DNA from: Silurus meridionalis
Lineage: Eukaryota > Chordata > Actinopteri > Siluriformes > Siluridae
Length of the DNA stretch: 64,000 nucleotides
NCBI RefSeq assembly: GCF_014805685.1
Contig: NC_060909.1
Coordinates: 3,730,292 to 3,794,291 of the forward strand
Direction of reading: 5' to 3'
Part shown: positions 43,810 through 64,000 of the stretch, piece by piece
How positions within the stretch are numbered: the stretch's first letter is position 1
How the letters are laid out: every line of letters starts with the position of its first letter
Translations under genes and position numbers: made by a program
The notes under the pieces: generated by a model
What the model was told of the DNA's origin: nothing
Seen by the model: the letters and a program-made list of their open reading frames with translations, nothing else
The model's database searches: none

Positions 43810-45740
43810 CCCTGCTTTCATATGCATGCCCGGCTTAAGTAGACAACACAACTGTACGTCAGGTAACCACGTGCATTCTTAGTCAAATGGGCTTTCTTCT
43901 CTAAAACAGTCTACCTTTTGGCAAGAGGTCAGTGAAAGGAATTTTAATTGAGGGTAGGCCGCATTCTTGCTTCTCACCATAACAAAAGCAGGGGGTTTGG
44001 GGGGGGACGCATTCCAGTGTATGCAAACACGCAAGAGGGAGAATTCACCTTCGTTCACCAGAGACCAACGTCAAGCGACCGACGGAGCAGCGGATGTGGT
44101 GGTGCACCTCGGGGGTACCTGGACCTAACAAAATTAAAAAAAAAAAAAAAAAAAGAAATGCCCTATTTTTTAACTTTACAGGGTTCAAAATAAGTCCACG
44201 CATACACAGGATGACATGCTGCGAGAGTTAATTTGATGTTAGTTGCTGTGAATTCAGAAGTGTGGATTTGACATATCCCAAAGTGTCCTGGATGGCAGCC
44301 TGCTGTCAGCCTGCTCTGGTTTTAACACCTTGTTATACTCAGTGTGAACACTACAAATGTAATTTCCCCTAAATTACTGTACATTAAATTAATTTCAGGC
44401 TATTTTAAAGGCAGACGGTGTTCAGTTCGGAAAGTCGCATATAGAAATGCTGAGACGGGGTTTTTTCATCCCCTGGTCAATATTCTGTAATTAACCGAAT
44501 TCAGGGTTTCGGATGTAATTGTACATTTTTAGGAATAAATTTAAACGTTTATTTTATAATATGAGCTGGGGATGTGTCTGAACATGCCCTGTGTTGAAGA
44601 CATTCTTAGAACTGCTCTTTTCCTGCTAGATGGAGCTAGAGCATGTGTATCCTCCCCCTAGTGCACTCCCTAAGGCCTGACGGTTGCAGCCAAAGTGCAC
44701 AGGATAACAGACGAGTAGTAAGAAAGAAGAAAAAAAACCTTGAACAAATGAACTGAGATACATGATTACAGATTATGTTTTGCTAGCATGCGTCGGCTCC
44801 ATTTGTCCCCTTTAGAGAGTAAAAGCCCTGTAAATTAATACAAAGTTCTTCGAACCGATCCTGTTTAACCTACGATGGTACATTTCTACCCTGATAGGTA
44901 GGTGGTTTCTTCCAGGATGACAAGATCCCCATTCGCCAAGCCGAGGCCTCACTGAATGACTCAATAACGATGAAATGATGAAAATCTATGGTCTGTAGTG
45001 TCACCAAATTTTAGTCCAATAGGAGATCATGGATCTATGTTCTCTATCATCATTCAAACACCATTTAATGGAATAAGTTTTGGAAGAACAATAATCATCC
45101 ATCCAAAACAGCACCAGAGAAATGATGCCAAGGTTTTTTAAAGCTGTGCCTCAACACCTTACTAATTGTTTTTTTTTCCTTTCATTTGGCTCTTTATAGC
45201 TTTGGTAGAACCCATAATGGCTAGTGTAAGACTGGCCTTTTAGACTTTCCTCCTACTAAGCCAGATGAATGGAATCAGACGTGGTTGAACAGAAAAAGAA
45301 AGAAAAAATAACATCACTTGGACCGCACTTGCACATCTTTGCTACAAATCATGGCTTCGTTCTTTTCGAAAACAAGACATCCCACATGATCCCTCAATCA
45401 TTTAAAAGTGATGTTTTGTTACATATCTGGATCCCTGCTCTTCCAGCACTACTCATAAACAAGAATTACACTTCCTTTGTGTTTTCTTTGTTTCAGGGTC
45501 TGTAATATGACACGTGCACTCTGGCACCCTCCAATGGCGGGTCGAGATATGACAACTAATATTACAATGTATAGACTCAATGTTGTATAATATTTCTGGG
45601 TGAGCTTATAAAAGATAAATAAAGTGATAGAACAATGTAAAAAAAATATAGGATTTAGGACGATTCTGTAAATCTCTACAAATCGAATTTTTCGCTACAC
45701 GAAAAAAGATCTACAAAAGGCTTCCAGGTCTCAAATTCAA
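43810..45740. other. intergenic, no recognised gene
   Basis: An A-run at 44135-44154 and short open frames only. Confidence 0.4.
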
Positions 45741-45829
45741 TCCCTGATGTGGTTTCAGGATATAAGCGATTGTCAACAGGTTGGTTTTGGATTAAATTAT
45801 CAAACAAATCTCCACAAAATCCTGAGGAA

Positions 45830-45960
45830 CAAATTCCCCGGAGAGTGGAGGATAATATATCAGCAAACGAGGGACTAAATGTGGAATGGGATGTTCAAAA
45901 AGCATATATTATCTATATCTTTTGCTTAAATGTCCAAAAAATGTCATCCATATAGTGTGT
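45830..45960 (+). mobile_element. fragment of a TATGGNCAAAAGT-type DNA transposon
   Basis: GGGACTAAATGTGGAATGGG, ATGTTCAAAAAGCATATAT and the end CATCCATATAGTGTGT match the right end of a common fish nonautonomous element; related pieces are at 53367-53715 and 61955-62200. Confidence 0.5.
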
Positions 45961-46255
45961 TTAACATTCAAAATGTTAGCACAGGACATAAAGGAAGGCA
46001 ATTGACCGTATCCTGGTATAGTTGTGTAAAGGTTTAGCACATAGTTGTATGCATTTATTACGCTTTGGTTTTAGAATCAATCTTTGATATGAAAGGTGTA
46101 GAGACAGTTGTGGAAATTTGTCTATTTTAAGTTCTGCTCCATGTTCCCATGTTCTGCAACTGAGGCCAAAATACAGGCAGGTTGTTATTTATAGATCTTA
46201 ATCAGATCAAATCCAAGTTTAAAAGCTCCATACACGCCACTAGCGTATATTTTGT

Positions 46256-46766
46256 GTATACACTGATCAGGCATAACTTCCTGACCACCTGCTAAATATT
46301 GTGTTGGTTCCTCTTTTGCTGCAAAAACAGTTTTGACCTGTCGAGCATCAACACTAAAAACTTCTTCAGCGGGTTGAGCTACAGGAGTTCGTCTGTTGGA
46401 TTGGACCAAACGGACCAGCCTTCGCTCCTTACATGCATCAATGAGCCATGACCCTATTCCTGGTTCACCACTGTTCCTTCCTTGGAGCACTTTTGATAGA
46501 TACTGACCACTGCAGACTGGGAACATCTTAGAAGAGCTGCAGTTTTGGAGATGCTCTGACCCAGTCGTCTAGACATTACAATTTGGCCCTCGTCAAACTC
46601 ACTCAAATCCTTACGCTCGCCCATTTTTTCTGCTTTCAACACATCAACTTTAAGTAAGAAATGTGCTGCCTAATGTATTCCACCCAATAACTGGTGCCAT
46701 GATGATCAGAGATAATAAGTGTTCTTCATTCTACCGCTCATAATCTTATGCCTGATCAGTGTATAT
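46256..46766 (-). mobile_element. Tc1-like transposon derivative with intact-looking inverted ends
   Basis: Left end TATACACTGATCAGGCATAA and right end TTATGCCTGATCAGTGTATA are perfect inverted repeats flanked by TA. The minus strand encodes a transposase N-terminus ([20 protein letters not shown] then [12 protein letters not shown], a helix-turn-helix region) and then only scraps, so the catalytic domain is deleted. Confidence 0.85.
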
Positions 46767-46769
46767 ACT

Positions 46770-49080
46770 GTAATGCATAAAAAAAAAGAATGAGAGAAAT
46801 ATGTTGAGTGCACAGCCTACCTGTGAAGGCGGAGAAAAGGAAATGTCAGGAAGATCGATGATATTCAGCTGATAACAGGCTTGGATAAGGAAAAGTGTGG
46901 TTTTGTTGAACATGCTCCAGCTTAGCAGATCTTCAACCAACATTATTCTATTCTCCTCCTGCTTCTTCTTCTTTATTTGCTGAACAATAAACTGAGACAG
47001 AACTGATTTTAAACCATCATGCCCCATGAATAAACAGGGCCATTTCCTGTCTAGGTGTTACCCGACCGTTTTATATTATGTGATGAGAAGCTTAAAGTGA
47101 ATGTAAAAACAGCTTGATGTTTGCACCTCTTTTGCACCATTTTATGAGTCATTAAAATGATTTTCCTCATAATTGCACTGGCTTAAGAAAATCTAAAGGC
47201 AAGAGGAATTAGAACATTGATCAATTTAATTGATTTGGTTCCCAAACCTTAAAAAAATCTTCATGTAAATACAAATCAAGAACTTTCAGATAGTCTTTGA
47301 CGCCAAGCATCCGAATGGAGAAACAGCATGATCTGTGACTAACTGTTAGTTGCATCAGTAAAAAACGAATTAATTTATATATAATCATTAGTAGATGTGC
47401 TATACTTATATTATTTAGAAAGTGAACAATAATTTGTGACCAATATTTGATATGTAGATTGATTTCTCCTCACTGTTTCTTCGAGCACGTTCTCACAGCA
47501 CTACTGCGTACTGCTGCTATGTGAATCGCAACACAACGTGTCCTGAGAGCACCACAGAATACAGATTAACATGATAGAGGTAGAGCTGTGTCGTCCTGCA
47601 GACAACTGGAAAAAAGCGTCTGGTTTTATGTCATATTTTCACTACAAAGGTCTGTTTCTGAAATATGTTATAAGTCAAAAGGCACTTAAATAAATTGATG
47701 ATCTGCTTTCTGTCTGAACCAAAAGAAAAAGTGAACTATCAGTACCATACTGAAATGCATAGCATATTTTTAACCATTGCGTTGTATTGCATTAAATTGC
47801 ATTGTGTGGAATCAAATGAAAAAATCACACAGATCGCACTGCATCGAAACAGGTGAATCATATCGCATCCCTAGCTGCTTTCTAATGTGTCCTAAAAAGA
47901 ATTTCACTGTGTTGTACAGTACATGTAGCTCAGGCATTGGCTTTTGGATCAGAAGGTAGTTCAAATCCCACCACCACCAAGCTGCCACTGCTGGGCCCTT
48001 GAGCAAGGCCCTTAACCCTCCCCTGCTCAGTCGTGAGTCGCTCTGGATAAGGGCATCTGCCTAATGCCGTAAATGTAAAAAAATTAAAAGCTCCTTTACA
48101 ATCCATCAAAACTTCAGCTAGATGAGATACAGCAGAAGAGCAGCTCAACCCACTCCAGGCTTTTTTCTCTGATGATTCTTTTCAGCAAGGCTTTTCCCAC
48201 TTACAAAACCATCACTTGATCAATGTTTATGAAAGTGTATTGTGTATTCAGGGTTTCTGAAATATATTTTGGAGAAACTGTACAGAAAAAAAAGACATTT
48301 TCCTTTTTTCTAATAAAGAACATCCATATTTCTTTATTTGCTGCAGTAGATTAGCATTATAGTCATTTACGGATTATGACTTGTTCAAATCAAGCGCTAA
48401 ACTACATTCAAACAAAACAAAATAAATAAATAACTGATTTAGATCTTTTCAGAGCTAAAATAATTTTAACAGAACAAATTAATGAACAATTAACTGCGGT
48501 TTGATAAAAATAAATGCACATTAACATTCAATGCTCCCTTCTTTTTTTAAGGCTGGAATTTCAGACACAAACCGTGTCCTAATTTTTTTTTTTTTAATGT
48601 AAACAACAAACCTGAAAACACTTTAAACCTCTTTCATTCCAAATATGTAACTCTTGCATAAATGTATATTACCTAATATATTATAGTAATATGGTCTTCA
48701 GCATGATTCGGTAATGTAAGATGTGTGCAGGAAACCGTTTGGCTGGAGAGCCGACGAGGCCACTGAAATCACTTTGAGCAAGCGTTACCACAATGACGCA
48801 ATAAACCACGCTGAAGGGTTAGTCGAAGGTAAAAAAAGAACTGCTTCCTTACTGACCTATGCTTAGGCGGTTAGTTTGTCCGCTGAAATGTAAGCTGAAA
48901 TGTCAGCAGACTGTTAGATGGTGTGGTTTGAGAGCTCAGTACCTTTTAAGCTGAAAGTGAGTGTTACGTATGAGATCATTGCCTTTAGAATTTACATAAT
49001 TCTTCCATTGAGTTTTTTATTTGAAGTGGCTACTGCGTCACCTGTATCTTTATATATACTTATATTAAAACCAACACTCA
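46770..49080. other. intergenic, one SINE and one weak exon-like ORF
   Basis: See 47925-48085 for the SINE and the finding at 46821-47027. Nothing else recognised. Confidence 0.4.
47925..48085 (+). mobile_element. tRNA-derived SINE
   Basis: ATGTAGCTCAGGCATTGGC, AGTTCAAATCCCACCACC, GCTGGGCCCTTGAGCAAGGC, then TCGCTCTGGATAAGGGCATC and TAATGCCGTAAATGTAAA. The most complete copy in the window. Confidence 0.8.
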
Positions 49081-49081
49081 C

Positions 49082-49613
49082 TCACTCATTTAGTCAGTCA
49101 GTCATTCACGTAGTCAGTCAATAACTCACTCAGTGACTCACTATTCTGAACCAACACTCAGTCGGTCGATCAGTCAATCAGTCAGTCAGACACTCAGTCG
49201 ATCAGTCAGTCAGTCAGTCAGTCAGACGCTCAGACAGTCAGTCAGACGCTCAGACAGTCAGTCAGACGCTCAGACAGTCAGACGCTCAGTCAGTCAGACG
49301 ATCAGTCAGTCAGTCATACAGTCAGACACTCAGACAGTCAGATCAGTCAATCAGTCAGTCAGACACTCAGTCGATCAGTCAGACACTCAGTCGATCAGTC
49401 AGTCAGTCAGACGCTCAGACAGTCAGTCAGACGCTCAGACAGTCAGTCAGACGCTCAGACAGTCAGTCAGACGCTCAGTCAGTCAGACGCTCAGTCAGTC
49501 AGACGATCAGTCAGTCACTCAGTTATTCAGTCAGTCAGACAGTCAGTCAGACAGTCAGTCAGTCAGACACTCAGTGAATAAGTCAGTCAGTCGATCAGTC
49601 AGTCACTCAGACA
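49082..49613. repeat. CAGT-based satellite with 20-bp higher-order unit
   Basis: Over 500 bases of CAGT tetramers with recurring GACGCTCAGACAGTCAGTCA units, next to the cpt1a stop codon and possibly within its 3'UTR. The open frame through it is a consequence of the repeat. Confidence 0.95.
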
Positions 49614-49765
49614 TCCGGCATTTTTTCTCCTTTAAAAGCACACATCATATTTCCATGAATAATAAAATCTGAAATTCCTCAAATTAGAACTTGCATGTCA
49701 AACCCATTCGAACAATAATAAAGAAAGGAACACAAAATTAATTCTATAAATGCCTCATTGCCTCA

Positions 49766-63168
<13,403 letters not shown>

Positions 63169-63254
63169 CTGGGGACACATTTATATAAGAGGACATCAGT
63201 TTTCCAAAAAACATCAAAGAAATGATTTCAGATATGAAAATAAAAAGAGCTTTT

Positions 63255-63364
63255 AATCTGTGCCATATAGAGAAGAAATATAAATACTTCTATACTATAT
63301 ATAGATTTAATCAATGATGGAGGTATAGAAGTATTTATATCTCTTCTCTATATGGCACAGATTT
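63255..63364. repeat. near-perfect long hairpin
   Basis: Left arm ATCTGTGCCATATAGAGAAG continuing to TACTTCTATA; right arm TATAGAAGTATTTATATCTC continuing to CATATGGCACAGAT. Arms of about 39 bases around a loop of about 30. Confidence 0.85.
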
Positions 63365-63399
63365 TTATATTTTTAATACACATCATAACAAGGGAAGGG

Positions 63400-63770
63400 A
63401 AAGTAAATAAGATTGTGGTGAGACCAGACAAAGGAGGTGAAGGTAAAGGGGGTAGCAGAGCTGAAGATGCTGAGATTTTCATTAGGAGTGACGACGATGG
63501 ATAGAATTAGAAATGAGTTTAATAGAGGGACCGTGCATGTAGAACGTTTTGGAGACAAGGTGAGAGAGGCACAATTGAGTTGATTTGTTTATGTGCAGAA
63601 AAGGGACATGGAGTATATCAGTAGGAGAATGCTGAGGTTGCAGGTGTCAGACAGGAGAAAAAAGAGGAAGGCCAAGGAGAAGGTTTATGGATGTGGTAAG
63701 GAAAGACATGCAGGTAGTTGGTTTAAAAGAGGTTGCTGTGGTGACCCCTAACGGGAGAAGATGATGATTA
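63400..63770 (+). mobile_element. RTE-like LINE 3' fragment
   Basis: Degenerate C-terminal RT region of the same family type as 1-545: MDRIRNEFNRGTVHVERFGD, VREAQL, RDMEYISRRMLRLQ, RRKRKAKEKVYGCG, followed by AACGGGAGAAGATGATGATT. Confidence 0.7.
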
Positions 63771-64000
63771 CACATCGCAACAACAAAGAGTTTAACAACT
63801 GTACTATGATCTCTGGATCACTTTTTTTGTAGCCACTTGTTCATATCTTCTTTTTTCTTCAATTGGAAATCACTCTGCAGATGAAGATGGCTACATTCAA
63901 ACAGCCCAAGGATCTACAAGATTGCCATGGAAGGTTAAACTCAGGAACGATGCAGTTGAATTTGTACTATGATTAATGTGAATGGTTTGTTACAATAGTT

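Noticed and set aside
49133..49672. 179-residue open frame rich in Ser-Gln-Ser-Val
   Set aside because: It is the translation of the CAGT satellite; all periodicity comes from the DNA repeat.
43200..49700. Possible insulin or tyrosine hydroxylase exons between igf2 and cpt1a
   Set aside because: Looked for insulin-type (LCGSHLVDAL-like) and TH signatures on both strands; none seen.
63169..64000. First coding exon of cpt1a (MAEAHQAV start)
   Set aside because: Searched on the minus strand and not found; this stretch holds a hairpin and an RTE-like LINE fragment, so the gene start lies beyond the window.

Overview
This is eukaryotic, vertebrate DNA from a teleost fish. Two multi-exon genes with GT-AG introns can be read by eye, both on the minus strand: an insulin-like growth factor 2 gene (igf2, coding exons between 42916 and 39585) and a liver-type-like carnitine palmitoyltransferase 1 gene (cpt1a, coding exons between 63168 and 49766; its first coding exon(s) lie beyond the right edge). 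The remainder is typical fish intergenic and intronic DNA: tRNA-derived SINEs, L2, RTE and other LINE fragments, Tc1/mariner copies, hAT-like MITEs, a Gypsy remnant and many microsatellites. The repeat spectrum would fit an otophysan such as a catfish, but that is only an impression.

Layout. 1-545 is the reverse-transcriptase part of an RTE-like LINE on the minus strand. About 0.6-35.6 kb holds no gene I can recognise; it contains SINE clusters, three copies of one Tc1-like element (one with another element nested inside), hAT-like and other MITEs, a mariner remnant, L2 and other LINE ends, and a large GATA/TATC/TA repeat. 35.7-36.0 kb is a decayed second copy of the igf2 terminal exon and 3'UTR. 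38.3-43.15 kb is igf2 with its TATA promoter. 43.2-49.1 kb is intergenic, with a Tc1 derivative and one weak exon-like ORF. 49.08-49.61 kb is a CAGT-type satellite next to the cpt1a 3' end. 49.77-63.17 kb is cpt1a, with introns carrying LINEs, a TA repeat over 200 bp long and MITEs. 63.4-63.77 kb is the 3' part of an RTE-like LINE on the plus strand.

Function. IGF2 is a secreted growth factor. CPT1 is the outer-mitochondrial-membrane enzyme that commits long-chain acyl groups to beta-oxidation. Nothing in the sequence links the two beyond neighbourhood.

Most interesting observation. cpt1a contains two homologous but diverged versions of one coding exon (60207-60294 and 58087-58171). Both are open, both have AG/GT splice sites, and both start in phase 0 and end in phase 1. 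Using exactly one keeps the reading frame; using both or neither shifts it. That is the arrangement expected of mutually exclusive alternative splicing, in a segment next to conserved catalytic-domain residues.
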